Of a stretch of 52,787 nucleotides of DNA, positions 42,418 to 51,320 are shown one piece after another. Origin of the DNA: Candidatus Zipacnadia bacterium (lineage in GTDB: Bacteria > Armatimonadota > Zipacnadia > Zipacnadales > UBA5352). A program made the position numbers and the translations under genes. The first letter of the stretch is position 1; the number at the start of each line of letters is the position of its first letter. Location of the stretch: the NCBI GenBank assembly GCA_029821635.1, contig JALGSW010000016.1, positions 1 through 52,787 on the forward strand, given 5' to 3'. The notes below the pieces were generated by a model. It was not told the DNA's origin. It was given only the letters and a program-made list of their open reading frames with translations, and did not search any database.

Positions 42418-42933
42418 ATGGCCGACGAGGCGCGCTCAACTGAGCCGATGCCGCTCGGCGCGAAGCTGTGGGTCGCCGGGCTCGTCGTCATGCTTCTGCT
42501 TGCGGCGAGCGTTCTGGCCGCCGCGAGCCGTATGCCCCGGAGCCTTGCCATGACGTCGGTTGCGGGCATAGAGCGCCTTACCGGGATCGAGTTGCCTCAG
42601 AATACCGAGATCGTCGAGGCCCGCTACAGCGCCCCCGCAGCAAGCCAGGGGCGCTTCGCGTGGGCAATGCTGCGTATGCCCCGGGAGGAGGCCATCTCTT
42701 TGCTGCAGTCCGAACGCTTCAAGGATACCTTCGAGCGCGGCGAGCGGATTGTGGAGGGACGCAGCAAGCCGGGCTTTGGCGATCACTTCGAAGTCTGGCG
42801 GCCCGAGGCCGCGCAAAGCGTCGCCTCCGCAAGCACCCCGCTGGACCTCGCGAGCGAGACCTGGAATGTGCTGGCGCAGGCTGATCTGGATGATCCGGAG
42901 GTCGCGACAGTCTATCTTGTGATGACGCGGTAG
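42418..42933 (+). CDS. Hypothetical membrane-anchored protein
   Basis: 171 aa. One N-terminal helix (LWVAGLVVMLLLAASVLAAA) and a soluble, likely extracytoplasmic domain with IERLTGIELPQNTEIVEARY, similar in pattern to small envelope proteins of unknown family. Start ATG 42418. It may form a unit with the next gene, 15 bases away. Confidence 0.6.
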   Translation: MADEARSTEPMPLGAKLWVAGLVVMLLLAASVLAAASRMPRSLAMTSVAGIERLTGIELPQNTEIVEARYSAPAASQGRFAWAMLRMPREEAISLLQSERFKDTFERGERIVEGRSKPGFGDHFEVWRPEAAQSVASASTPLDLASETWNVLAQADLDDPEVATVYLVMTR

Positions 42934-42948
42934 TGAGGGGGCCCGCTG

Positions 42949-43296
42949 ATGGCATGGCTCTGGCGTGAGCATCCGTGGCTGACGGGGATTGGTACGCTCA
43001 TTGCGGTTCTACTTGCGGTCGGCGTGGCACCTTTCGCGATGGCGTACCTCTTCTTTGATTGGCCCGGGAATCCCGCGGAGTACGGGGTCGAGCCAACGAA
43101 CGTCGAACTGACATGCCTCTACGCCCTGGTGGTGGGGGCACCGATGGTGGGTATGATCGGCGGAGCCCTTGGAGCGGCGGTGGCCCTTCGCGCAGGATGG
43201 AGCCTGATCGCGGCAATCCCGCTGGGCCTGGTCTCTGTAGGACTCGTAATCCTGAACTGCCTCGAACTGATCCTTGTGACGGGGATGTTGCTCTGA
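42949..43296 (+). CDS. Hypothetical small membrane protein
   Basis: 115 aa with three hydrophobic segments (about 12-32, 58-82 and 87-110). No catalytic motif or recognised family. GAGGGGG upstream of ATG 42949. It precedes moxR by 32 bases, so it may share that transcript. Confidence 0.6.
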   Translation: MAWLWREHPWLTGIGTLIAVLLAVGVAPFAMAYLFFDWPGNPAEYGVEPTNVELTCLYALVVGAPMVGMIGGALGAAVALRAGWSLIAAIPLGLVSVGLVILNCLELILVTGMLL

Positions 43297-43328
43297 CACG
43301 CGAAGACACGCGGAGGAGTTGACGCCAC

Positions 43329-44273
<945 letters not shown>

Positions 44274-44280
44274 TACGGCA

Positions 44281-44363
44281 CCTCACCCCCCGGCCCCCTC
44301 TCCCTGGTCCCGCCTAAACGGCAGGCGGGACAAGCGGGAGAGGGGGAGAACGACAATGGCGGC
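44281..44363 (+). repeat. Structured intergenic repeat, family R3 (copy A)
   Basis: Begins CCTCACCCCCCGGCCCCC. The lower stem is CCCCCTCTCCC/GGGAGAGGGGG; the tip stem TCCCGCCT (44308-44315) with AGGCGGGA (44323-44330) carries loop AAACGGC, and the element ends GACAATGGCGG. It lies in the moxR-DUF58 gap. Confidence 0.75.
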
Positions 44364-44372
44364 TTCTCCGTG

Positions 44373-44394
44373 GCACGGACACTCCTGTCCGTGC
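44373..44394. repeat. Short hairpin repeat, family R5
   Basis: GCACGGACA-CTCC-TGTCCGTGC, a perfect 9-bp stem with a 4-base loop, immediately downstream of R3 copy A and 28 bases before the DUF58 gene. Its reverse form contains ACAGGAGTGT, like the prfB leader element at 50764. Confidence 0.65.
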
Positions 44395-44421
44395 ACCGAC
44401 GGATAGGATGACACACACTCG

Positions 44422-45708
44422 ATGACACGCACCATCAACTGGCAGCGCATCATCCTGCTGGTCGCGGCGGCGGGGTTCCTCTTCGCCGCCGTGATCATGA
44501 AGCTCAGCTTCTTCGCCTTCGCGCTCTACGCGCTGGGCGCGGTCAGCCTCGCCGCGTACGCCATGACCCACACCGCCCTCGATCGTCTGCAGACCGAGCG
44601 CCACGTCACGACCCACGACCTTGAGATCGGCGAAGACCTCATCGTCACCGTCGCGGTGCGCAACCAGAAGGCCCTCCCGACCATCTGGCTCGTCGCCGAG
44701 GACATCATCCCGCGCGGGCTGGAGGCCGCGGGCACCTGGGCGCGCGCGGACCTGCTCATGCCCTTCGCCTCCACCCGCCTGCAATACCGCCTGCGCTGCA
44801 CCCGTCGCGGCTTCTTCCGCATAGGCCCCACGCTCTTCGAGAGCGGCGACTTCTTCGGCCTCAACCGCCGCTTCGCCACCGGCCAGGACGCCGCCTACGT
44901 GACCGTCTACCCGAAAGTCATCCCGCTCGCGCAGTATGCCATCCCGACCTCTCGGCCGATGGGTGAGACGGTCGTGAAGCGCCGGCTGGTCGAGGACCCG
45001 ACGCGCCTCGCGGGCGTGCGTGAGTACCGCACCGGCGATCCGCTCCGCCGCATCCACTGGCGGGCCACCGCGCGCACCGGCACGCTGCACTCGCGCGTCT
45101 ACGAGTACTCGACGCTGGTCGGCGCGAACATCATCCTCGACTTCCGCCGCGAGGCATGGGGCGAGAGCCGCGAGCGCGCCGAGCTGGCCGTGACCGCCGC
45201 CGCCTCGATCGCCTCGCACATCGCCGACCGCCGCCAGCAGGTAGGCTTCGTGAGCAACGGAGGCGACGCGTCGGACATCATGCCCGACGAGATCGAGCGC
45301 ATGACTGCGCCAACGCGCCCGCGCATCTACCAGCTCCTCGCCGAGCGTGAGCAGACCGACCGCCTCACGCCGGTGCGCATCCCCGTGCGGCGCGGCGAGC
45401 ACAACCTGCGCCTGATCATGCGCTCACTCGCGCGCCTGCGCATGACCGACGCGCTGAGCTTCGGCGAGCTGATCTCCGAGGAGTATGAGACCTGGCCGCG
45501 CGAGGCGACTGCGCTGGCGATCGTGCCGGGGATCTCGCGTGAGATACTCCCGCACCTCGTGGAGATGCGCAACGCGGGCTTCACGGTCGCGGTGATGATC
45601 GTCTCCAACGAGGCGAACTACGCGCAGGTAAGGGGTCTGCTCGAAGCGGAGGGCATACGGCCGATACACATTCGGGATGAGGTGGAGTTGGGCGGGATCA
45701 GCTTGTGA
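44422..45708 (+). CDS. DUF58-domain protein
   Basis: 428 aa. Two N-terminal membrane helices (about 10-50), a beta-sandwich region with IGEDLIVTVAVRNQKALPTI and CTRRGFFRIGPTLFESGDFF, then the DUF58 signature GVREYRTGDPLRRIHWRATA followed by a VWA-like domain (VGANIILDFRREAWGESRER). It is the standard partner of MoxR. The start ATG 44422 lies after an R3 and an R5 repeat that separate it from moxR. Confidence 0.9.
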   Translation: MTRTINWQRIILLVAAAGFLFAAVIMKLSFFAFALYALGAVSLAAYAMTHTALDRLQTERHVTTHDLEIGEDLIVTVAVRNQKALPTIWLVAEDIIPRGLEAAGTWARADLLMPFASTRLQYRLRCTRRGFFRIGPTLFESGDFFGLNRRFATGQDAAYVTVYPKVIPLAQYAIPTSRPMGETVVKRRLVEDPTRLAGVREYRTGDPLRRIHWRATARTGTLHSRVYEYSTLVGANIILDFRREAWGESRERAELAVTAAASIASHIADRRQQVGFVSNGGDASDIMPDEIERMTAPTRPRIYQLLAEREQTDRLTPVRIPVRRGEHNLRLIMRSLARLRMTDALSFGELISEEYETWPREATALAIVPGISREILPHLVEMRNAGFTVAVMIVSNEANYAQVRGLLEAEGIRPIHIRDEVELGGISL

Positions 45709-45729
45709 CGCCCGGAACGGCAACGACTA

Positions 45730-45808
45730 CCTCACCCCCCGGCCCCCTCTCCCTGGCTCCGCAAACGGCGCGGAGCAAGCGGGAGAGGGGGAGAACAGCA
45801 ATGGCGGG
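45730..45808 (+). repeat. Structured intergenic repeat, family R3 (copy B)
   Basis: Begins CCTCACCCCCCGGCCCCC like copy A. The tip stem CTCCGC (45757-45762) with GCGGAG (45770-45775) carries loop AAACGGC, then CAAGC and GGGAGAGGGGG, ending CAATGGCGG. It lies 21 bases after the DUF58 stop. Confidence 0.75.
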
Positions 45809-45829
45809 GCGCGCATGACGCGGGTAGTG

Positions 45830-45970
45830 CGGAGGGGCCGCACGAGTGTCGATCGCGCGAGCGATCGGCACGAGGTCGGCCCATCGGCCGTTGAGGCCGC
45901 GACGGTGGGAACAACCGCGGGCCGACCTCGGCGCTCATAGACGACATTCGCACCTCGTGCGGCCCCTCCG
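45830..45970. repeat. Large multi-stem inverted repeat, family R4 (copy 1)
   Basis: A perfect 17-bp outer stem, CGGAGGGGCCGCACGAG (45830-45846) with CTCGTGCGGCCCCTCCG (45954-45970), encloses two nested stems: CGATCGC/GCGATCG (45850-45867) and GAGGTCGGCCC/GGGCCGACCTC (45872-45882 with 45919-45929). The block 45919-45951 matches 50856-50888 at 29 of 33 bases. Confidence 0.7.
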
Positions 45971-46008
45971 TATGGCAAACGAGTGCCGCTGTCTACAGGA
46001 GCCAGCCA

Positions 46009-47880
46009 GTGCCAGCCGATGAGCCACAGGACAACTCCACGCACGAACAGGCGAACGCGGCTCCTCCGCCGCCTCCGCCAGCGCATGGGCATGCGGCGCC
46101 GCAGCCGCCCGCTCCGGCGGCGGCTCAGCGCGAGCCGCTGCCTGAGTTCGACTGGCTGACCGAGGTCGCAATCCCGGTCTGCGTCTTCGGGCTGCTCGGC
46201 AGCCTGCTCTACTACCTCATCCAGGTCCGCGCGACGCTCGCCGCGCAGTACGCCGTCGGGCCGCTGCGCTGGGTGGTCTTCTGGTTCCTGCTGGCAACCA
46301 TCGGCATCGCGCGCATCCGCACCAAGTATGGTGGCGCGGCGATCGCAGGCTACTACTCCGCGCTGCTGGGCCTCGCGATGTTCGTCTTCGTCTGGGTCTA
46401 CACCGGCCGCGCGGGATCGTTCTACGGCGGCGCGAACGACTCGAACCTGCTCGCGCTGCTCTTCAACTGGTCGCTCGTCGGCGTCATCTGGTGGGCCGCA
46501 AGCGCCGTCACGCGCGAGGCCACGCTCGAGGAGAACGTCGAGACTCAGCTCGAGGGCGGCTTCTGGACGCTGCTGGCCGACGAGTGGCAGTACCCCGACC
46601 CCGAGGACCGCGCGCCCGCCGAGGACGTCGATCACTCCGCCGCCCGCCCTCGGCATCCAGGCAGGCTCGTGCTGTGGGTTTCGCTCGCCGCGCTGGTGCT
46701 CTTCGCGGTGGGGCAGCGGACAATCGGCGGGGAAAGCCGGCACTCGGTCGTCGCGTTCTGGTGCATGTCCGCCTACGTGCTCTTTGCGCTTCTGCTGCTG
46801 GCGCTCACGAACCTTTCGGCGCTGCGGATGCAGGTGCGGAGACGGGGGATCTCGCTGGCCCCGGCGGTGACGCCCGCGTGGATCGTCGCCAGCGCGATCG
46901 TGACGCTGCTGATCGTGGTCTTCTCGACGCAGATGCCACGCTCGCCAACACCAGAGGGTCATCCTCAGGTGGTGCAGCTCCCCGACTGGCTGACCGACTC
47001 GGAGCGTCCGGGCGTGGACGAGGGCCCGGCACAGGGCCTCGGCCCGGAGGGTCAGGGCCCCGGCGGCGACGAGCAGGGGGCCGGTCAGGGCGAGGATGAG
47101 GGTGAGGGCGCGAGCGACGAGGGCCAGGATGGCGCCTCCACTGAGGGCGAGGAGGGCGAGCAGGGCGCGGGCGCCGAGGAGGGCCCCGCCGCCTCCTCCG
47201 GCGGTGATGAGCAGGGCGAGGGCGAAGGCGAGGGTGAAGCCGAGGGTGAGGAGAGCCGGCCATCCACGCAGGGCGAGGAGCCCGCGGCGCCGGAGCCGCA
47301 ACAGCCGCCGTCAGGCCTCGCGCGCCTGCTGCTGATCGTGCTGCTGATCGCGGCCGCACTCGCGATCGCGTACTTCCTGTGGCTCTACCGCGAGCAGGTG
47401 CGTGAGGCGCTCAAGTACCTCGCGAGGCTCCCGGGCTATGCTGTGCGGGCGCTCGCGCGAGGCTGGCGGCGCTTCCTGCTGTGGCTCGCGCGGCTGGGGC
47501 TGCGGGTGCGCGTCCCTGCAGATGCCGGGAACCTTCCCGCTGATCCCTTTGTCGATATATTCGCGAGAGGCCTGGCGGACGGACTGGCGCCGGCGGAGGT
47601 TATACGCTACGTATACCGCGCCTTCCAGGTCTATTCCGCCCGTGGGGGGCACGAGCGACGCGACGACCAGACCGCGCTCGAGTTCCTGCGCTCGCTGCCT
47701 CCCGATCTGCACTTGCCCGACCGTGCCGCCGACCGCCTCACCCGTGCCTACGTGCTGGCAAGCTACAGCCCGCGCGAGGTGACGGAGGCGCAGGTGCACG
47801 GGGCGCGCGAGACGTGGCGGATGATGAAGGAGCAACTTGAGACCGCCGGCTCAACCGCCGGCGCGAAACCCACGAGGTGA
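46009..47880 (+). CDS. DUF4129-type membrane protein with long acidic Gly/Glu-rich loop
   Basis: 623 aa. A proline-rich N-terminus, about six membrane helices (residues 50-310), a ~110-residue low-complexity Gly/Glu/Asp/Gln loop (about 330-440), another helix near 450, and a C-terminal DUF4129-like cytoplasmic domain (IRYVYRAFQVYSARGGHERR, SPREVTEAQVHGARETWRMM). DUF4129 proteins are encoded with moxR and DUF58 and sometimes carry a transglutaminase-like domain; none is visible here. Start GTG 46009 behind CAGGAG. It belongs to the same moxR cluster, separated by R3 and R4 repeats. Confidence 0.8.
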   Translation: MPADEPQDNSTHEQANAAPPPPPPAHGHAAPQPPAPAAAQREPLPEFDWLTEVAIPVCVFGLLGSLLYYLIQVRATLAAQYAVGPLRWVVFWFLLATIGIARIRTKYGGAAIAGYYSALLGLAMFVFVWVYTGRAGSFYGGANDSNLLALLFNWSLVGVIWWAASAVTREATLEENVETQLEGGFWTLLADEWQYPDPEDRAPAEDVDHSAARPRHPGRLVLWVSLAALVLFAVGQRTIGGESRHSVVAFWCMSAYVLFALLLLALTNLSALRMQVRRRGISLAPAVTPAWIVASAIVTLLIVVFSTQMPRSPTPEGHPQVVQLPDWLTDSERPGVDEGPAQGLGPEGQGPGGDEQGAGQGEDEGEGASDEGQDGASTEGEEGEQGAGAEEGPAASSGGDEQGEGEGEGEAEGEESRPSTQGEEPAAPEPQQPPSGLARLLLIVLLIAAALAIAYFLWLYREQVREALKYLARLPGYAVRALARGWRRFLLWLARLGLRVRVPADAGNLPADPFVDIFARGLADGLAPAEVIRYVYRAFQVYSARGGHERRDDQTALEFLRSLPPDLHLPDRAADRLTRAYVLASYSPREVTEAQVHGARETWRMMKEQLETAGSTAGAKPTR

Positions 47881-48813
47881 ATGATGATGCGCTGCCCCCG
47901 CGCTATGCTGATGGCGTTGTGCACGATGATGGTCCTCGCGCTCCCGTGCTTTGCGCAGGACGCACCACCTGCCGCGGATGAGGCCGTGGCCGCCGACCCC
48001 GTCCTGCTTCGCTACGCCTACGAACAGGGCGAGACGCTCGCGTATGAGACGAGCGTCGATGGTGTCGGCTCGGTGCACGTGATGGGCCAGGCGCAGGCGA
48101 TCGAGATGGTCGGGAAGATGCTCGTGAACATGGTCATCGAGGAGATCGACGAGGAGGGCAACTTCACGACCGTCACGGACGTGGACATCGCTGAGCTGTC
48201 GGTGACGATGAACGGCAGCCCGGTCCCTCCGCCGAGTCAGGACATCCAGATGCGCACGAAGATGAGCCCGCGCGGCGAAATCCTCGACCTCCAGCTCACA
48301 CAGACGGTGAATCAGGAGGGCGCGCAGAGCCCGTGGAACTCGGAGATGGCGAAGATGCTCACGGGCGGCTTCGATCTGAACCGGATGATCCTCGGGCAGA
48401 AGCTCGCGGCCTTCCCGGAAGAGGTCGTCAAGCCCGGCGCCGAGTGGGCGGGCAACGCGCCGGAGGTGCAGGTGCAGGGCCAGACCGCACCGCTGGAGAT
48501 CACCACGAAGTACGTGAAAAACCTCGAGTTCGAGGGTCGTGAGTGCGCGGTGCTCGACAGCGCGACATGCATGCAGCCCGCGGCGCTGGGTCAGTTGGCG
48601 ACGATGCTCGGCATGGAGGGCTCGACTACCACGCAAGCGCGCTCGTGGTTCGACATCGAGGCGGGGCGGCCGGTGGCGACGATGGAGAAGACGCAGGTCA
48701 GCATGCAGGTCAACCTGCCCGGCGCACTGACCGGCGCCGCCGGCCCGGCGACTGTGTTCTTGGAGATGTTCGTGGACACGCAGAGCAAGCTGCTGCCGGT
48801 GGAAGAGGAGTAG
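47881..48813 (+). CDS. Secreted protein of unknown family (DUF6263-like)
   Basis: 310 aa with a signal peptide (MLMALCTMMVLALPCFAQ, cleavage near AQ|DAPP). Mostly beta-strands: PVLLRYAYEQGETLAYETSV, TTVTDVDIAELSVTMNGSPV, GAEWAGNAPEVQVQGQTAPL, SWFDIEAGRPVATMEKTQVS. The layout resembles DUF6263-type lipoprotein-like envelope proteins. It starts directly behind the DUF4129-type stop (no gap), so it belongs to that transcription unit. Confidence 0.7.
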   Translation: MMMRCPRAMLMALCTMMVLALPCFAQDAPPAADEAVAADPVLLRYAYEQGETLAYETSVDGVGSVHVMGQAQAIEMVGKMLVNMVIEEIDEEGNFTTVTDVDIAELSVTMNGSPVPPPSQDIQMRTKMSPRGEILDLQLTQTVNQEGAQSPWNSEMAKMLTGGFDLNRMILGQKLAAFPEEVVKPGAEWAGNAPEVQVQGQTAPLEITTKYVKNLEFEGRECAVLDSATCMQPAALGQLATMLGMEGSTTTQARSWFDIEAGRPVATMEKTQVSMQVNLPGALTGAAGPATVFLEMFVDTQSKLLPVEEE

Positions 48814-48839
48814 GACAGCTTCCCCAGCCCGTCACGTAG

Positions 48840-48859
48840 GACAGGCTTTCCAGCCTGTC
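48840..48859. repeat. Short hairpin repeat, family R5
   Basis: GACAGGCT-TTCC-AGCCTGTC, a perfect 8-bp stem. A degenerate tandem copy (GGACAGCTTCCCCAGCCCGTC region) lies just upstream at about 48813-48835. Confidence 0.65.
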
Positions 48860-48862
48860 AAA

Positions 48863-48903
48863 GAAGAGGCCGATGGCGAGTAGCGTCCGCCACCGGCCTC
48901 TTC
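48863..48903. terminator. Bidirectional terminator-like hairpin between convergent genes
   Basis: GAAGAGGCCGATGGCG (48863-48878) and CGCCACCGGCCTCTTC (48888-48903) pair along about 15 bp with a 9-base loop, between the plus-strand secreted-protein stop (48813) and the minus-strand gene ending at 48998. Confidence 0.6.
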
Positions 48904-48931
48904 CAGTATCTGCCGTCAAACCACGAATGGC

Positions 48932-48953
48932 GCACGGGCGAGGGCGCCCGTGC
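48932..48953. repeat. Short hairpin repeat, family R5
   Basis: GCACGGGCG-AGGG-CGCCCGTGC, a perfect 9-bp stem, followed by a partial second copy GGTGCCCGTGCCACG. It sits between the hairpin at 48863 and the 5'-nucleotidase C-terminal-domain gene. Confidence 0.6.
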
Positions 48954-48997
48954 CACGGAACGGTGCCCGTGCCACGCCGGGGCGTCCTGGCCGCAGG

Positions 48998-49648
48998 CTA
49001 CTCCGCCACTTTGATCCGGCCCGTGCCGGGGTAGCTCACGCTGTCCTTCGCCGCCACGAAGCTCACGATCGCGTCCGCAAGCTCGGTGTCGCCGCTGCGG
49101 ACGATGTCGCCCTCGCCGAAGACCGTGAAGTAGCCCGAGCCGCCCTTCGCCAGCGACAGCGGCATCGCGACCTCGTAGGTCGCAGCCGGGTCCACCTCCA
49201 CGCCAGCGACCGTGAGGCTCCCGATCCGCGCGTTGCGTTGGGCCTCCGGGTCGTAGGTGAGCACGATGCCGGCGAGCTGCAGGAAGCCCGCGTTGGGCCG
49301 GGGCGCGCGTGATACGCTCCGCTCCAGCGCCTCGCGCAGCTTCGCGCCGCTCAGGCCCACGACCGCCCACGTCTCACTCGGCTGCGTCAGCAGCAGCGCC
49401 GCGTTCTCCTTCGTGACCGGGCCGATCGGCACCGTGCCACTCTTGAACGAGACCGCTGCTACGAACGCGATCTTCGCCCCCGCGGCCTGTGCGAGCGCGT
49501 CCGCGGCGAGGTCGCCGAAAGACGTCTCCGCCCGCTGCGCGTTGGCCGAGGTCAGCTCGCCCGAGGTCGTGCCCTGCGCGTACGCGCTTGCCACGACCAG
49601 CACCAGCGCCAGTGCCACGCCTGCTATCCGCGCCATGCGTGTCTTCAT
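48998..49648 (-). CDS. Secreted 5'-nucleotidase C-terminal-domain protein
   Basis: 216 aa with a signal peptide ([20 protein letters not shown]). It matches only the C-terminal (substrate-binding) domain of UshA-type 5'-nucleotidases: [74 protein letters not shown] and [10 protein letters not shown]. The catalytic metallophosphatase domain is absent, so it cannot hydrolyse nucleotides alone. Its ATG overlaps the prfB stop (ATGA). Confidence 0.85.
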   Translation of the reverse strand: MKTRMARIAGVALALVLVVASAYAQGTTSGELTSANAQRAETSFGDLAADALAQAAGAKIAFVAAVSFKSGTVPIGPVTKENAALLLTQPSETWAVVGLSGAKLREALERSVSRAPRPNAGFLQLAGIVLTYDPEAQRNARIGSLTVAGVEVDPAATYEVAMPLSLAKGGSGYFTVFGEGDIVRSGDTELADAIVSFVAAKDSVSYPGTGRIKVAE

Positions 49649-50761
49649 TCCTCGTCACCCCTCTGTCCCGCGACCTGCAGCAGGTAGGGCCGGATGAACT
49701 GATCCAGCTCACCGTGCAGGATCGCGTCCACGTCTCCGACTTCCACGTCCGTCCGATGGTCCTTCACCATTCGGTAGGGCTGCATTACATACGAACGAAT
49801 CTGGCTGCCGAAGTCAATGCCCTTACGCTCGCCGCGCAGCGCCGCAACTTCCTCCTGCCGCTCTTTGAGCTGCAGGTCCACAAGCCGCGAGAGCAGCAGA
49901 TTCATCGCCGTGCGGCGGTTCGCGTGCTGGCTGCGCTCGTTCTGACATTGCACGACGATTCCGCTCGGAAGATGCGTGATGCGCACCGCCGAGTCGGTCT
50001 TGTTCACGTGCTGCCCGCCTGCGCCCGATGAGCGATAGGTGTCCACGCGCAGGTCGAGCGGGTCGATCTCGATGTCCGCGTCCTCGCCCACGTCGGGCAT
50101 CACGTCCACGGACGCGAAGCTCGTGTGCCGGCGCTTGGATGCGTCGAAGGGCGAGATGCGCACGAGCCGGTGCACACCCGCCTCCGCGCGCAGGTACCCG
50201 TAGGCCCACGCGCCCCTGACCGCGACCGTCACGTTGCGGTAGCCGGCCTGGTCGCCGTCCACGGCGGAGATGACCTCGTTCGCGTAGCCGTGCGCCTCGC
50301 CCCAGAAGCGATACATGTCGAAGAGGATCGCCGCCCAGTCGCAGGCTTCGGTGCCGCCTGCGCCGGCGGTGATCATCACGATCGCGTCCTTCGAGTCGTA
50401 CTTGCCCGAGAGCATCGCGAGCAGTTCGAGGCGCTCGAAGCTGCGCGTGGCCTCGCGCAGGCCGCGCTCCACCTCCGCCTCGATGCTGTCGTCGTCCTCG
50501 TCGAGGCCGAGCTCGGCGAGGATGGTCAGGTCCTCGACCTTCGCGCACAACTCCTGCCACGGCTCGATGACGCCGCGGGCGATGGTGATCTGCTGCATGT
50601 GCTTCTGGGCCGACTCGGGGTCGTCCCAGAAGCTCGGGGCCTCGGTTCGCTTCACGAGCTCCGTGAGTTCGTCCTCACGCGAGGAGAGGTCAAAGACGAT
50701 CCCAGGCCTGGTTGACCTGCTCTTCCAGTGAGCTGGCTTGGTCCATCAGTTCCGACAGCAT
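49645..50761 (-). CDS. prfB: Peptide chain release factor 2, with programmed +1 frameshift
   Basis: Release factor for UGA/UAA stop codons. Segment 1 (50761-50693) encodes 23 aa ending DRL; at CTT-TGA-C (50695-50689) a +1 shift continues into segment 2 (50691-49645), giving 371 aa in total. RF2 signatures are SPFDAS (about 203-208) and the GGQ motif in [17 protein letters not shown] (248-250). The expected autoregulatory logic applies: an in-frame UGA is read by RF2 itself. ATG 50761 has GGAG within an R5-type palindrome upstream. It follows the sufS/sufU pair and R4, and is coupled to the 5'-nucleotidase C-terminal-domain gene. Confidence 0.95.
50689..50695 (-). other. Programmed +1 frameshift site of prfB (CTT TGA C)
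   Basis: On the minus strand CTTTGAC, the slippery site of bacterial prfB genes, separates the two coding segments. The preceding sequence CCTGGGATCGT lacks the strong AGGGGG stimulator of E. coli. Confidence 0.9.
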
Positions 50762-50763
50762 TG

Positions 50764-50783
50764 CACAGGCTCCTGTCTGTGTT
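50764..50783 (-). repeat. R5-type palindrome containing the prfB ribosome binding site
   Basis: On the minus strand CACAGACAGGAGCCTGTGC matches the R5 core CACGGACAGGAG; arms CACAG/CTGTG leave AGGAG in the loop, about 8 bases before the prfB ATG at 50761. Confidence 0.5.
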
Positions 50784-50821
50784 AGGTCAAATGCGGCCCG
50801 ATCCCGCCGGCGCGCCCTCGT

Positions 50822-50911
50822 CGTACGGAGGGGCCGCCTGAGCGCCATGACGCGCGGGCCGGCTTCGGCGCTCACAAACGACATTCGCGCCTCAGGCGGC
50901 CCCTCCGTACG
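50822..50911. repeat. Large inverted repeat, family R4 (copy 2)
   Basis: A perfect 21-bp stem, left arm 50822-50842 (starts CGTACGGAGGGGCCGCC) with right arm 50891-50911 (ends GGCCCCTCCGTACG), encloses 48 bases. Inside is the conserved block 50856-50888 shared with 45919-45951. It lies in the sufU-prfB gap. Confidence 0.75.
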
Positions 50912-50939
50912 GCACCCACGCCCGCGCTGGCTGTGGGGC

Positions 50940-51320
50940 CTACACCGCCTCCGCCAGCAGCCCTAAAGCCGTTCGCGCCTCACGCAGCACCTTCCTGCTG
51001 GTGCCGCCGAGGGCCTCCGTCAGTTCCTCATCGTCGATCTCGCCGATGCGCGCCACCGGCTGCCCGTCGAGCAGCTCGCGGAGCAGCTCTGCGGTCACAT
51101 ACATCGTCGGGTCGCAGTATTGGCACTCGTATCTCATGCCGCGCAGACACCCATCCTCGACCGTGAACGTGAAGAAGAGCAGGTTCTGCGTGTTCCCGTG
51201 GCAGCCGCGGACCGCGACGGCCTTGATGCGCGGCTCATCCTCGCCGATCGTGCCCGCGCCGGGGAAGTCCGCCGCGACCACGCGGTCGTAGTAGGCCCGG
51301 ATGACGCTGCGCTCGCTCAT
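50940..51320 (-). CDS. SufU/NifU-like iron-sulfur scaffold-type protein
   Basis: 126 aa. Cys positions occur in AVRGCHGNTQNLLFF and YECQYCDPTMYVTAELLREL, with the pattern DG-C-L-RGMRYECQYC typical of the IscU/NifU-N fold. TLADGQPV-like ending is replaced by LLDGQPVARIGEIDDEELTE. It would accept sulfur from the adjacent cysteine desulfurase. The CQYC pair is closer than in IscU, so it may be a zinc-dependent or specialised variant. Its ATG overlaps the sufS stop (ATGA). Confidence 0.75.
   Translation of the reverse strand: MSERSVIRAYYDRVVAADFPGAGTIGEDEPRIKAVAVRGCHGNTQNLLFFTFTVEDGCLRGMRYECQYCDPTMYVTAELLRELLDGQPVARIGEIDDEELTEALGGTSRKVLREARTALGLLAEAV

Noticed and set aside
45727..47301. A 524-codon minus-strand frame opposite the DUF4129-type gene.
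   Set aside because: Arg/His/Leu-rich antisense of the low-complexity Gly/Glu region, with no start signal.
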